Positions 18,273-26,562 of a DNA stretch of 64,000 bases are shown piece by piece (positions within the stretch are counted from its first letter, which is position 1; every line of letters starts with the position of its first letter). The notes under the pieces are model-generated. The model was not told where the DNA came from. It ran no database searches and was given only the letters and a program-made list of their open reading frames with translations. This stretch comes from Moryella indoligenes (GTDB lineage Bacteria; Bacillota; Clostridia; Lachnospirales; Lachnospiraceae), in the NCBI RefSeq assembly GCF_030812885.1, contig NZ_JAUSTO010000003.1:62001-126000 (forward strand). The letters run 5' to 3'. Both the position numbers and the translations under genes were made by a program.

Positions 18273-20396
18273 CTACTGCCCTTCCTCCACCGGAGAAGCC
18301 TCTTCCGTATCCTCTTCCTGCGGCTCTGTCTGTGCTCCGCTCTCCGCAGCCACTTCTGCATCCACGCCGGCCGGCGCCCCGGGAAGCTCTGCCCCCTCCG
18401 CAGCATTCTCAACATATTCCTCTGTGTCATAGACCGGCGGCAGGGTCTCCGTCTCGGGCTCCGGTGCTGTCTCAGAGAGATCGCTGATGCCCTCACTCTC
18501 CGGCAGTCCTGCATTCTCCGCGGCCGGCTCCAGCGCCGCACTTGCGGGAAATACATTCAGATAAGACAGAATCTCTGCCATGATATTATGGAAGATGCCG
18601 CTTGCGTAGGTGCTGTGCGGCTGATCCGCCGTGTGCGGCGTATCAACAACCACATAGCAGAGCACCTGCGGATTATCCGCCGGTGCAAAGCCGCAGAAGG
18701 ACACCAGATAGTTTCCGTTCTTGCGCGGGTATTTCTCTGCAGTCCCTGTCTTTCCGCCGATCTCGTAACCGTCAACTCCGGCAGCTTTTCCGGTTCCCTC
18801 CGAGACCGTGCGAAGCAGTGCTGTCCTGAGAAAAGCGGAGGTCTCCGCTGAGCAGGTCTCCCGCACGAGCTCCGGCTGTATATCTCTGACCACCGCGCCC
18901 TGTGCATTCAGAACCTGCTTCACAACGTGCGGCTGATAGTAAGAGCCGCCATTGATAGCCGACGCAAAGGCCGATGCGAGCTGTACCATGGTACAGTTGA
19001 AATTCTGCCCGAAGGAATTCGTCGCAAGATCCGAGGAGGACATATCCTCCGGCGTGTGTATAAAGGCAGAGGTATCCGCCTCACCCGGGAGATCTATGCC
19101 CGTGCGGCTGCCAAATCCGAAGAGTCTCTGCACCTTGCAGAAATTCTCCTTTCCAAGCGTCTGTGCGATGCGCATCATGACGACGTTGCAGGACTGCATG
19201 AGGCCTTCCGTGACAGTCAGCATCCCGTGGCCGGTGCGCTTCGAGCAGTGGATCTGCCACCCCCCGACCTCCAGATACCCTCCGCAGTCATAGCTCTCAC
19301 TGCCGCTGATCGCGCCGTTTTCCATGCCGGCAGCAACCGTAAAAATTTTTGCTGTGGAACCCGGCTCATAGCTATCGCTCACACAGAAATTTCTCCAGAG
19401 ACTGAAGAGGGCCTCTGTCTTTGCCTCCTCATCCAGCTCCGCGAGCTGCTCCTCATTGTAGATCACGCTGAGATCCCGCGGATTGTTCAGATCAAAGCGG
19501 TGGTTTGTCGCCATACCGAGGATCTCGCCGTTTCGCGGATCCATCACGACACATGCCACTGTATCGCCGCCCATCTCCGCCTCAAACTGTGCGATATACT
19601 TCTCTACAGTACTCTGTACCTTCATATCTATGGTGGAGACCAGCGTGTTTCCATCCTCTGCGGGCTTGATTACGCGCTCCAGATTGGAGTCGTCGTTCAG
19701 ATAGCCGTATTCCCGGCCCGGGATACCGATCAGCTCACTGTTGTAATACTGCTCGATGCCACCCGCCCCCTCCGCTCCGTCACTCAGAGAGAACCCGATC
19801 ACATTGCAGGCAAGCGCATTGTAGGGATACTGCCGCAGATAAGAGTCCTCAAACCAGATGCCGTGCACCCGGTGCGGATCCCCCTCTGTCTTATAGCCCT
19901 TATTTACCTCCGCCTTCCGCTCCTCAAACTGCTCCTTCTGGTCATGGGACAGCTGCTTCGCGTAGCGCACATAGTGCGAGGTCGAGCGATCCGCAATGAT
20001 CTGACGCAGCTCATCCTGGCTGTAGCCAAAGACCTCCGAGAGCAGACTCACCGTCGGCTCAAGATAATCCTCCTGATCGGAATTGATCTGCGAGGGATCC
20101 AGAATCAGATTGTAGACCTTGTTGGTCGTGGCGAGATAGGTCCCGTTTCTGTCCACGATATCCCCGCGGCGATACGGAATCTCGCGGGAATCGTAGCGCT
20201 GCTGGGAGAGCACCTTCTGATTGAAGGCCTCACTGTTGTCGTTCTGTATCTTCCAGAGTCTGAAGATCAACGCAAACAAAGCCAGCATGATCACCATGGC
20301 GGTGACTGCCAGCTTTTCTCTCATGTGTAATGTAAGTCCTGCTTTTGCCGGATTCGAGGATTCCTTACCTCTCCGCCGCTCCGGGGATGTCTTCAT
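18273..20396 (-). CDS. Septal class B penicillin-binding protein (FtsI/SpoVD-like)
   Basis: Transpeptidase that cross-links septal peptidoglycan. The 707-residue protein has a short cytoplasmic start, one membrane helix (about residues 30-47) and a PBP dimer domain from about residue 75. The transpeptidase domain carries the active serine in SxxK (PGSTAKIF, near residue 347), SCN in MQSCNVV, and KTG in GGKTGTAEK near residue 550. After about residue 625 there is an acidic Glu/Ala/Pro-rich tail and no PASTA domain is visible, unlike SpoVD or PBP2x. The gene overlaps the end of ftsL by 32 bases. Confidence 0.92.
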   Translation of the reverse strand: MKTSPERRRGKESSNPAKAGLTLHMREKLAVTAMVIMLALFALIFRLWKIQNDNSEAFNQKVLSQQRYDSREIPYRRGDIVDRNGTYLATTNKVYNLILDPSQINSDQEDYLEPTVSLLSEVFGYSQDELRQIIADRSTSHYVRYAKQLSHDQKEQFEERKAEVNKGYKTEGDPHRVHGIWFEDSYLRQYPYNALACNVIGFSLSDGAEGAGGIEQYYNSELIGIPGREYGYLNDDSNLERVIKPAEDGNTLVSTIDMKVQSTVEKYIAQFEAEMGGDTVACVVMDPRNGEILGMATNHRFDLNNPRDLSVIYNEEQLAELDEEAKTEALFSLWRNFCVSDSYEPGSTAKIFTVAAGMENGAISGSESYDCGGYLEVGGWQIHCSKRTGHGMLTVTEGLMQSCNVVMMRIAQTLGKENFCKVQRLFGFGSRTGIDLPGEADTSAFIHTPEDMSSSDLATNSFGQNFNCTMVQLASAFASAINGGSYYQPHVVKQVLNAQGAVVRDIQPELVRETCSAETSAFLRTALLRTVSEGTGKAAGVDGYEIGGKTGTAEKYPRKNGNYLVSFCGFAPADNPQVLCYVVVDTPHTADQPHSTYASGIFHNIMAEILSYLNVFPASAALEPAAENAGLPESEGISDLSETAPEPETETLPPVYDTEEYVENAAEGAELPGAPAGVDAEVAAESGAQTEPQEEDTEEASPVEEGQ

Positions 20397-20889
20397 ACTG
20401 TCTCACGTACTCGCTTTCTGTCTTTTTGTAGCGAATTACCTGATTCCGATCCGCATAAACCATGCCAAGCTCGTTGGTCGCCACTTCATAAATGTGATCC
20501 AGATCAACATCGGTATTGATCGCGGTCTGAAGTGCATCATTCTCGCTCTTCAGTGCCTCAAGCTGTTCCTCCTGTGTCTCGATGTTCCGCATGCTCGCAG
20601 TGATGCCCGACTGCACCCGGATATAGCTGCAGCAGATAAACAGCGCTGCGCAGGTCGCAGCCGTCAGCATCATGAGATAGGGCAGATCCATGTGAAGCGC
20701 CTGCCGCTCCCTCCTCCTCGCAATGCGCTCCGCGCGGCGGGCTCTGAGCCTGTCCTCGCGCTCTGCCCGCTGCTCCTCTGTCGGAACCAGCTGCCGCGCC
20801 ACACTGTCATAATTATACTGCACGGAGGCCACAGCTCTCCCCGGGCGCTGTGCTGCATACCTTTCTCTCCCTGCCATTCTCTGTTTCAT
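20365..20889 (-). CDS. ftsL: FtsL/DivIC-like divisome protein
   Basis: Small bitopic protein between rsmH and the septal PBP, where FtsL is normally encoded. The 174 residues have an Arg-rich cytoplasmic domain (about 1-65) and a single membrane helix (about 72-92). A coiled coil (about 95-135, heptads such as ETQEEQLEALKSEND) and an ending TNELGMVYADRNQVI are typical of FtsL/DivIC proteins. The start at 20889 has a GGGGGGAG site; four extra upstream codons are possible. The sequence itself is poorly conserved, so the call relies on layout and position. Confidence 0.82.
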   Translation of the reverse strand: MKQRMAGRERYAAQRPGRAVASVQYNYDSVARQLVPTEEQRAEREDRLRARRAERIARRRERQALHMDLPYLMMLTAATCAALFICCSYIRVQSGITASMRNIETQEEQLEALKSENDALQTAINTDVDLDHIYEVATNELGMVYADRNQVIRYKKTESEYVRQYEDIPGAAER

Positions 20890-20961
20890 TGCTCCCCCCA
20901 CGGAGCTTTCGCTCCTCCTGCGCTGCTTCTCTAAAGCCTGTCCGTCACAGCGCTCATATTG

Positions 20962-21909
20962 CTAATTCTGCTCCGCGCTCCGCTCAAACACCCTGAGCTT
21001 TGCGCTCCGCGCTCTTCTGTTTTCCTCTGTCTCTGCCTCCAGCGGCACAATCGGCTTTCTCGTAATTACCCGGCCTCTGCTCTTCTCTCCGCACACGCAG
21101 ACCGGAAGCCCCGGCGGGCAGGTACAAGGATTCTCATTCTTCCGAAAACCGTTCTTTACAATTCTGTCCTCCAGCGAGTGAAATGTGATGATCGAGAGTC
21201 TTCCCCCCGGCTTCAGCAGTCCTATCATGCTGTCAATGGACGCCTCCAGCACCTTCAGTTCCCCGTTCAGCTCGATGCGCAGCGCCTGAAAGCTCCGCAT
21301 GGCGGGATGTCCTCCCGTCAGCTGTATCTTCATGGGTATGGCTCCGCGGACAATATCCGCAAGCTCCCGGGTCGTCTCTATCCTCTTCTCTGCTCTCGCC
21401 TTCACAATATGCTTCGCGATATTTTTTGCGAAGCGATCCTCTCCGTAATCCCGGATGATGCGGAACAGCTCCTGCTCAGAGCACTCATTTACCAGATCCG
21501 CAGCGGTTCTGTCCTGACGCCGGTCCATGCGCATATCAAGAGGTGCATCCTCTATATAGCTGAACCCCCGCTCCGCCGTATCCAGCTGATGCGAAGAGAC
21601 GCCGAGATCCAGATAAATGCCGTCCACCCCGGAGATATGGAGCTGTGACAGCACAGCTCTGACATTCACATAGTTGTCACGTACGATCGTCACCCTGTCC
21701 GCAAAGGGACTGAGGCGCTCCGTCGCTGCGGCAATCGCATCTGCATCCTGGTCTATTCCAATCAGTCTTCCGCCGGCTGTGAGCCGCGAGGCTACCTGAA
21801 ACGCGTGTCCGCCTCCCCCGAGCGTCCCGTCAACGTAGATGCCGTCCGGACGGATATTCAGACTGTCTACCGTTTCATTCAACAGTACGGAAATATGGTG
21901 GAAGCTCAT
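20962..21909 (-). CDS. rsmH: 16S rRNA (cytosine(1402)-N(4))-methyltransferase
   Basis: SAM-dependent methylation of C1402 in 16S rRNA, formerly MraW. The 315-residue protein has the SAM loop YVDGTLGGGGHA near residue 25 and IGIDQDADA near residue 54. The motif DGIYLDLGVSSHQLD lies near residue 97, and LSIITFHSLEDRIVK near residue 240. The ATG overlaps the mraZ stop as ATGA, so the two proteins should be coupled in translation. Confidence 0.97.
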   Translation of the reverse strand: MSFHHISVLLNETVDSLNIRPDGIYVDGTLGGGGHAFQVASRLTAGGRLIGIDQDADAIAAATERLSPFADRVTIVRDNYVNVRAVLSQLHISGVDGIYLDLGVSSHQLDTAERGFSYIEDAPLDMRMDRRQDRTAADLVNECSEQELFRIIRDYGEDRFAKNIAKHIVKARAEKRIETTRELADIVRGAIPMKIQLTGGHPAMRSFQALRIELNGELKVLEASIDSMIGLLKPGGRLSIITFHSLEDRIVKNGFRKNENPCTCPPGLPVCVCGEKSRGRVITRKPIVPLEAETEENRRARSAKLRVFERSAEQN

Positions 21910-22340
21910 ATGCCAAATCCCAGTCCGTCGAGTCCCGCCGCGATATCGTCTGCGTTATTCTCGATCTCCAGCTCCTTCGCCCAGTTCTCTGCGCTCCAGA
22001 TCTCCACGTGGTTGCCATTGCCGATCAGCACTGCTTCTTTTACAATGCCGGAAAATTCTCTCAGATTGGCCGGAAGCAGTATCCTGCCCTGTTTATCCGT
22101 CTCACAGAACACCGCGCCTGCGTGCAGAAAGCGGGAAAACTTTCTCGCACTCTGATTGGTCAGCGGCAGGTTTGCAAGCTTCTCCTCAAGCTTATTCCAC
22201 TCCTCCGCGGAATATACAAAGAGACAGCCGTCCAGTCCCTTCGTCACCACAAAGGATGCGCCGAGCTGCTCACGATAAAGAGAAGGGACTATCAGTCGTC
22301 CCTTTGTGTCAACCGTATGGTTATACTCTCCCGTGAACAT
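21906..22340 (-). CDS. mraZ: MraZ, transcriptional regulator of the division cluster
   Basis: AbrB-fold protein that binds repeats in its own promoter and controls the dcw operon. The 144 residues contain two tandem SpoVT/AbrB-type halves: FTGEYNHTVDTKGRLIVPS at the start, and the second half with ETDKQGRILLPANLRE near residue 82. I chose the ATG at 22340, giving the family-typical MFTGEY start; eight more upstream codons would run through the operator. GGGGCGG is the likely ribosome-binding site and is shared with the last operator repeat. Confidence 0.96.
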   Translation of the reverse strand: MFTGEYNHTVDTKGRLIVPSLYREQLGASFVVTKGLDGCLFVYSAEEWNKLEEKLANLPLTNQSARKFSRFLHAGAVFCETDKQGRILLPANLREFSGIVKEAVLIGNGNHVEIWSAENWAKELEIENNADDIAAGLDGLGFGI

Positions 22341-22350
22341 AAGCACCGCC

Positions 22351-22380
22351 CCACATTTCACCACTTTTTACCACTTCTAT
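22351..22380 (-). promoter_or_regulatory. MraZ operator, three 10-bp direct repeats
   Basis: On the minus strand three units at exact 10-base spacing read GAAGTGGT, AAAGTGGT and AATGTGGG (plus-strand CCACTTCTAT, CCACTTTTTA, CCACATTTCA). A G-rich partial unit follows. Repeats of this kind and spacing are the known MraZ binding pattern (AAAGTGG-type in Mollicutes, TGGG-type in E. coli). They sit just downstream of the predicted start of transcription. Confidence 0.75.
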
Positions 22381-22386
22381 GTTCAA

Positions 22387-22415
22387 ATCATACTAAAAAC
22401 ACAGGGAAAAAGCAA
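22387..22415 (-). promoter_or_regulatory. Promoter of the division (dcw) cluster
   Basis: Minus-strand -35 TTGCTT (22410-22415) and -10 TATGAT (22387-22392) separated by 17 bases. The predicted start is near 22380, placing the MraZ repeats immediately after it. Confidence 0.65.
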
Positions 22416-22429
22416 GGCATCTCCGGAAT

Positions 22430-22474
22430 AAAAAAAGCAAAAAAACAAGCAGCCATGCGGGTTTGCACGACTGC
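22430..22474 (-). terminator. Intrinsic terminator after lgt
   Basis: On the minus strand GCAGTCGTGC pairs with GCATGGCTGC (10 pairs including two G-U), loop AAACCC, followed by TTGTTTTTTTGCTTTTTTT. It separates lgt from the division-cluster promoter. Confidence 0.75.
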
Positions 22475-22595
22475 TACAAGATGTGGAGCTATAAACTTTA
22501 AAGGTTCAAGATGTGGATCTCTGTCTCTGAAAATACAGCATTCTTGCGACTTTTTCGAGGTGGGAGCAAGTGGGGGATTTTCTGCACTTTCCGCT

Positions 22596-23459
22596 TTATC
22601 TTGACTTGCGGGCGCTTTTTCTTCGAAAATAGATGATGCCCACTGCTGCGGCAAACACACAGCAGCCCGCCAGCGCCTGTGATACGGCGATCCCTGTTCC
22701 AGGCAGCAGAAGGGAGTCAGTGCGCAGTCCCTCGATCCACACTCTTCCCAGTCCGTAGCCGCCGAGATACAGAAACAGCAGCTCCCCCTCGAAGCGCTTT
22801 CGGTACCTGTACCAGAGCAGGAAGAGAAGCAGGCAGAGATTCCAGCAGGACTCATACAGAAAGGTCGGATGCACCTGTATATACTCAACGCCGTTCTCCG
22901 TGATGAGGTGCCCAAGGAGCTCTGCGTCGATCATGATGGGATTCACAATCTCCCGGCGTATCCGCATGGCAAAGAGCCCCTCCGTGTAGCGGCCGAAGGC
23001 CTCACAGTTAAAGAAATTGCCCCAGCGCCCCATGATCTGCCCGACGACCACACCGAGCACCAGAGAATCCGCCATGACAAGGAAGTGCTGCTTCTTCAGA
23101 CGGCACCACAGAAGGAGCGCAAGGGCGCCGCCGATCACACCTCCGTAGATCGCAAGACCTCCCGCGCGGAGATTCAGAATCTGCAGCAGATCGCTGCGAT
23201 AGGCTTCCCACTGAAAAAAGACGTAATAGAGGCGCGCTCCCGCAATCCCGGCGAGTATACCGTAGACAATATAATCATAGATCACGTCCTCCCCCAGCCC
23301 GCGCCGCTTCGCATCACCCGCAGCGAGCCTTATGCCGAGCAGCATCCCTATGCCGATGATGATTCCGTAGAAGGCAATGCGAAATCCGAAGACGTCAATG
23401 TGATTTTGCATATGCTGTATGGTAATTCCCAGATTTACAAAGCTCAGATCGTAGCCCAT
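22596..23459 (-). CDS. lgt: Prolipoprotein diacylglyceryl transferase
   Basis: Membrane enzyme that attaches diacylglycerol from phosphatidylglycerol to the lipobox cysteine of prolipoproteins. The 287-residue protein has seven hydrophobic helices. The family core motifs are AGARLYYV near residue 73, RAGGLAIYGGVIGG near residue 98, and GRWGNFFNCEAFG near residue 143. A third conserved block, HPTFLYES, lies near residue 197. Substrates encoded in this same window include PstS, the TAXI receptor and BmpA. It has its own putative promoter and terminator and seems monocistronic. Confidence 0.97.
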   Translation of the reverse strand: MGYDLSFVNLGITIQHMQNHIDVFGFRIAFYGIIIGIGMLLGIRLAAGDAKRRGLGEDVIYDYIVYGILAGIAGARLYYVFFQWEAYRSDLLQILNLRAGGLAIYGGVIGGALALLLWCRLKKQHFLVMADSLVLGVVVGQIMGRWGNFFNCEAFGRYTEGLFAMRIRREIVNPIMIDAELLGHLITENGVEYIQVHPTFLYESCWNLCLLLFLLWYRYRKRFEGELLFLYLGGYGLGRVWIEGLRTDSLLLPGTGIAVSQALAGCCVFAAAVGIIYFRRKSARKSR

Positions 23460-23495
23460 GTGCGCTCCTCAATTCTCTTAATTCATTTCCCTACA

Positions 23496-23524
23496 CTTAT
23501 ATCACAGAGCAGCACATTTGTCAT
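23496..23524 (-). promoter_or_regulatory. Putative lgt promoter
   Basis: Minus-strand ATGACA (23519-23524) and TATAAG (23496-23501) with 17 bases between them, about 40 bases before the lgt ATG. Both boxes are imperfect. Confidence 0.35.
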
Positions 23525-23574
23525 GGGCGGCAGAACAAGCTGCCGGCCGCAGCTCTGCCATCCGCGGTAAATAC

Positions 23575-23590
23575 AGGCAGGAGTCTGCCT
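23575..23590 (-). terminator. Weak hairpin after the phoR-like gene
   Basis: AGGCAG and CTGCCT form a perfect six-pair stem with a four-base loop, 14 bases before the end of the kinase gene in plus coordinates. On the minus strand it is followed by GTATTTACC, a poor T tract, so termination here is doubtful. A second six-pair stem (CGGCAG/CTGCCG, near 23529-23545) lies next to it. Confidence 0.35.
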
Positions 23591-23603
23591 GACTTGTCCT
23601 ATT

Positions 23604-25244
23604 TCAGTTCTCTTCCGGAAAACGCACCGTTATTTCTGTTCCGCTTCCCGGCTCACTTTTAATCTCAATCACTCCATTCATATATTCTACCGCGTGCTTT
23701 ACAATTGAGAGCCCCAGCCCGGTACCCCCGATCTGGCGGGAATGACTCTTATCTACCCGGTAAAAGCGCTCAAAAATACGCGTCTGCTGTGCTGCGTCTA
23801 TGCCGATGCCGCTGTCTCGCACGGACAAAAAGCGCTCTCCCACTGTAACTGTCACACTGCCGCCGTCTACATTGTATTTGATCGCATTATCACAAAGATT
23901 GTAGACTATTTCATGGAGGAGCTGCCGCACCGTCTGAATATGTACCTCTGTTCCCTTCAGCTCCAAGCTGATATTTTTCTGAGCCGCGGCATCCCTCAGC
24001 AGACGAAGCTCCTCTGAGACCAGTGATCTCAGCTCCACCGATTCCACCGGCAGCGGAGTCCTCTCATCCAGCTGCGACAGACGAATCGTATCCTCGATCA
24101 GGGACATCAGACGCCCCGCCTCTCTGCGGATACGGCCGACAAAAGCAGGAACATCCTCTGCCTGCACAAGTCCGTTTTCCAGAAGTTCTGCACTGCCCAT
24201 GATACTTTGCAGCGGAGTCTTCAGCTCATGCGATACATTCGCGGTAAACTCCCTGCGATTTCGTTCCGCAAGCACACGCTCTGTGACATCAAACAGCAGG
24301 AGGACTATTCCCTGTTTCTCTGCCGCTGTACCGCTCACTCGCAGCAGATACTCCCTTCCGTCCCGACTGAGCTGCAGTTCTGTATCTCCCTCCCGTTTTG
24401 CACATTCTATGGCGTCCATAAGCTCTGTGCTGCGCTCCACCAGAATAAAATCCCTGCCGACGGCATCTGCATCTGTCCGAAAAAAGCGCTCCGCGGCCGG
24501 ATTGATGCTGAGCACCTCCCCGCGATGGTTCAGCAGAACCAGCCCTTCTCTCATTCTCCCGGTAATCGCGGCGAACTCCCTTCTCTGTTCATCAAGTGCT
24601 GCCTGCTGCGCATGTACCTGCTGGCGCTGCTGCTCCATGCGTACCAGAATAGGAGACAGTTCCTCATAGCAGTCGTTTTCCAGCGGCCGATCATAATTGA
24701 TCGCCTCCAACGGGCAGACGATTCTCCGGGAAATCCCTGCAGACAGCACTGCTGAGAGCAAAACAGCGGCAAACAGAACAGCACTGAGCGGAGCAAGCAG
24801 CGCAAGCAGCAGCGACAGCGTGGTTTTTCGACTGACTGAAATTCGCAGCACACTTCCATCCCTCAGCCGTTCCGCAAAATACAGCGTCTGCTCTGTCAGC
24901 GTGTCGGAAAAGCGTGTGCTCTCTCCCTTTCCCCTCTGAAAAGCCTCCCTGATCTCTTCCCGTGCAGCGTGGTTCTCCATCTGTGCCGCATCACCCTGAC
25001 TGTCAAACAGAACATCTCCCGCTGCATCTACCCAGGTCAGACGATAGCGATCGCTTTGCAGAGCCCGCAGGTAATTGAATCCCCCCGTCTCCACTCCTTC
25101 TGCCGCAAAGGAGAGCTCAGCCTGCAGCTGCTCCGCCTGCACCGTGCCGAAGTAGCTGTAGAGAACAAAAAGGAGCAGGGCTGCGCAGGCAAGCAGAACC
25201 AGAAGCGCCACCGACACAATGGAACGAAATATACGTCGAGTCAT
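23604..25244 (-). CDS. phoR: PhoR-like phosphate sensor histidine kinase
   Basis: Membrane histidine kinase expected to phosphorylate the PhoB-like regulator when phosphate is scarce. The 546-residue protein has a first membrane helix (about 10-30), an extracytoplasmic sensor domain (30-145) and a second helix (about 150-172). A HAMP-like linker and a PAS domain (about 235-325, with LVLLNHRGEVLSINPAAERFF) follow. The kinase core has the phosphate-accepting histidine near residue 341 in SHELKTPLQS, an N box (NLCDNAIKYN), and G boxes (DSGIGI, GGTGLGLSI). It overlaps the regulator gene as ATGA. The phosphate role comes from its place in the pst-pho operon. Confidence 0.93.
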   Translation of the reverse strand: MTRRIFRSIVSVALLVLLACAALLLFVLYSYFGTVQAEQLQAELSFAAEGVETGGFNYLRALQSDRYRLTWVDAAGDVLFDSQGDAAQMENHAAREEIREAFQRGKGESTRFSDTLTEQTLYFAERLRDGSVLRISVSRKTTLSLLLALLAPLSAVLFAAVLLSAVLSAGISRRIVCPLEAINYDRPLENDCYEELSPILVRMEQQRQQVHAQQAALDEQRREFAAITGRMREGLVLLNHRGEVLSINPAAERFFRTDADAVGRDFILVERSTELMDAIECAKREGDTELQLSRDGREYLLRVSGTAAEKQGIVLLLFDVTERVLAERNRREFTANVSHELKTPLQSIMGSAELLENGLVQAEDVPAFVGRIRREAGRLMSLIEDTIRLSQLDERTPLPVESVELRSLVSEELRLLRDAAAQKNISLELKGTEVHIQTVRQLLHEIVYNLCDNAIKYNVDGGSVTVTVGERFLSVRDSGIGIDAAQQTRIFERFYRVDKSHSRQIGGTGLGLSIVKHAVEYMNGVIEIKSEPGSGTEITVRFPEEN

Positions 25245-25915
25245 TTATCTGTCCTCATGCGGTAACCTACATTTCGAATGGTCTCAATATACTTCCCGCA
25301 GTCCCCAAGCTTCTGCCGCAGTGTACGGATATGCATGTCCACAGTGCGGCTTTCCGCGATATGATCCATCCCCCAGACTTTTATAAAGAGCTGATCCCTG
25401 GTAAACACTCTGCCCGGATTTGTAAGGAACAGCCGAAGAAGCTCAAATTCCTTAAAGGTCAGCTGAATGCGCTCCGCTTTTGCCGTAAGCGTGTGTTCAT
25501 CCAGATTCATGGAGAGTGCATGCATCTTCAATATATGCTGCTCCGGAGCGGGCTGACAGCGCCGCAGCACAGCCTTTACCCGACTCACCATCTCCATCAT
25601 GCCAAAAGGCTTCACCAGATAGTCATCTGCACCAAGATCCAGGCTCTGTATCTTATCAAACTCACTTCCCTTTGCAGTTGCCATGATAACAGGAAGCCTG
25701 CCGGTGTCAGAGCAGGCTCGGAGACGTCTCAGAGTTTCCACTCCATCTTCACCGGGCATCATGATATCCAATATGATCAGTTCCGGCTTTTCCTGTTCCA
25801 GTGCAGCAAAAAGCTCTTCACTGCAGGAAAAACCTCTGGCACCAAGTCCAGTTGCATTCAGCGTATAAACTTCAATATCCCGGATGTTCGCATCATCCTC
25901 AACACACCATATCAT
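25241..25915 (-). CDS. phoB: PhoB/PhoP-type response regulator
   Basis: OmpR-family regulator predicted to activate the phosphate-starvation genes. The 224-residue protein has an N-terminal receiver with acidic pocket EDD near residue 6, the phosphorylated aspartate near residue 50 in LDIMMPGEDG, and the conserved lysine in VKPFG. The C-terminal winged-helix DNA-binding domain includes LTFKEFELLRLFLTNPGRVF and ESRTVDMHIRTLRQKLG. The start at 25915 is set by its ATGA overlap with phoU and an AGGGGAGGG site. Its likely binding repeats lie upstream of pstS. Confidence 0.94.
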   Translation of the reverse strand: MIWCVEDDANIRDIEVYTLNATGLGARGFSCSEELFAALEQEKPELIILDIMMPGEDGVETLRRLRACSDTGRLPVIMATAKGSEFDKIQSLDLGADDYLVKPFGMMEMVSRVKAVLRRCQPAPEQHILKMHALSMNLDEHTLTAKAERIQLTFKEFELLRLFLTNPGRVFTRDQLFIKVWGMDHIAESRTVDMHIRTLRQKLGDCGKYIETIRNVGYRMRTDK

Positions 25916-26562
25916 CCCTGCCCTCCCCTGTGGATTCCCGTGACGGAGAATTCCACCCATTCCGCAATATTCGTCGCGTGATCTCCGATCCGTTCAAAAT
26001 ATTTTGCAATCATCAGCAGATCCAGTGCATACTCTCCGTCCGCATGATTTTCGGCAATCATCCGAATCAGAGCGCTTCTGGTGCTGTCAAAAAGCGCGTC
26101 CACGATATCATCACATTGTATCACGTGCCGTGCCAGCTTTAAATCTCTCCGGACAAATGCATCCACACTCTCAACCACCATCTTAATAGCAGCTGCCGCC
26201 ATCTGTCGAATAGAATCGCACTCTCTGACTCTGCGCTCTTTCAGGTAAGGAATGATTTCCACAATATCAGAGGCCTGATCGCCTATACGCTCCATATCCG
26301 TAATCATTTTGAGCGCAGCGGAAATCTGCCGCAGATCCCGGGCCACCGGCTGCTGCTGAAGCAGCAGCTTAAGACAGAGGCCTTCAATCTCCCGCTCCAT
26401 CTGATCAATCTCCGCGTCCAGAGTAAGCGCCCTTCTGCCTACAGCGGCATTCGCCTCCATCAGGGCCCTTGCTGCAAGAGCAATTGCCTCCTCGCACAGA
26501 GCTCCCATATGCGTGAGCTTATGCCTCAGCTCATTCAGCTGCTCATCGAAATGATTGCGCAT
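25912..26562 (-). CDS. phoU: Phosphate transport system regulator PhoU
   Basis: Links the PstSCAB transporter to the PhoR kinase and restrains signalling and uptake when phosphate is plentiful. The 216-residue protein consists of two three-helix repeats, each with the metal-binding E/D pattern: near residue 70 (KMITDMERIGDQASD) and near residue 175 (IAKYFERIGDHATNIAEW). The start at 26562 overlaps the pstB stop as TAATG and has GGGAGG upstream. Confidence 0.97.
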   Translation of the reverse strand: MRNHFDEQLNELRHKLTHMGALCEEAIALAARALMEANAAVGRRALTLDAEIDQMEREIEGLCLKLLLQQQPVARDLRQISAALKMITDMERIGDQASDIVEIIPYLKERRVRECDSIRQMAAAAIKMVVESVDAFVRRDLKLARHVIQCDDIVDALFDSTRSALIRMIAENHADGEYALDLLMIAKYFERIGDHATNIAEWVEFSVTGIHRGGQG

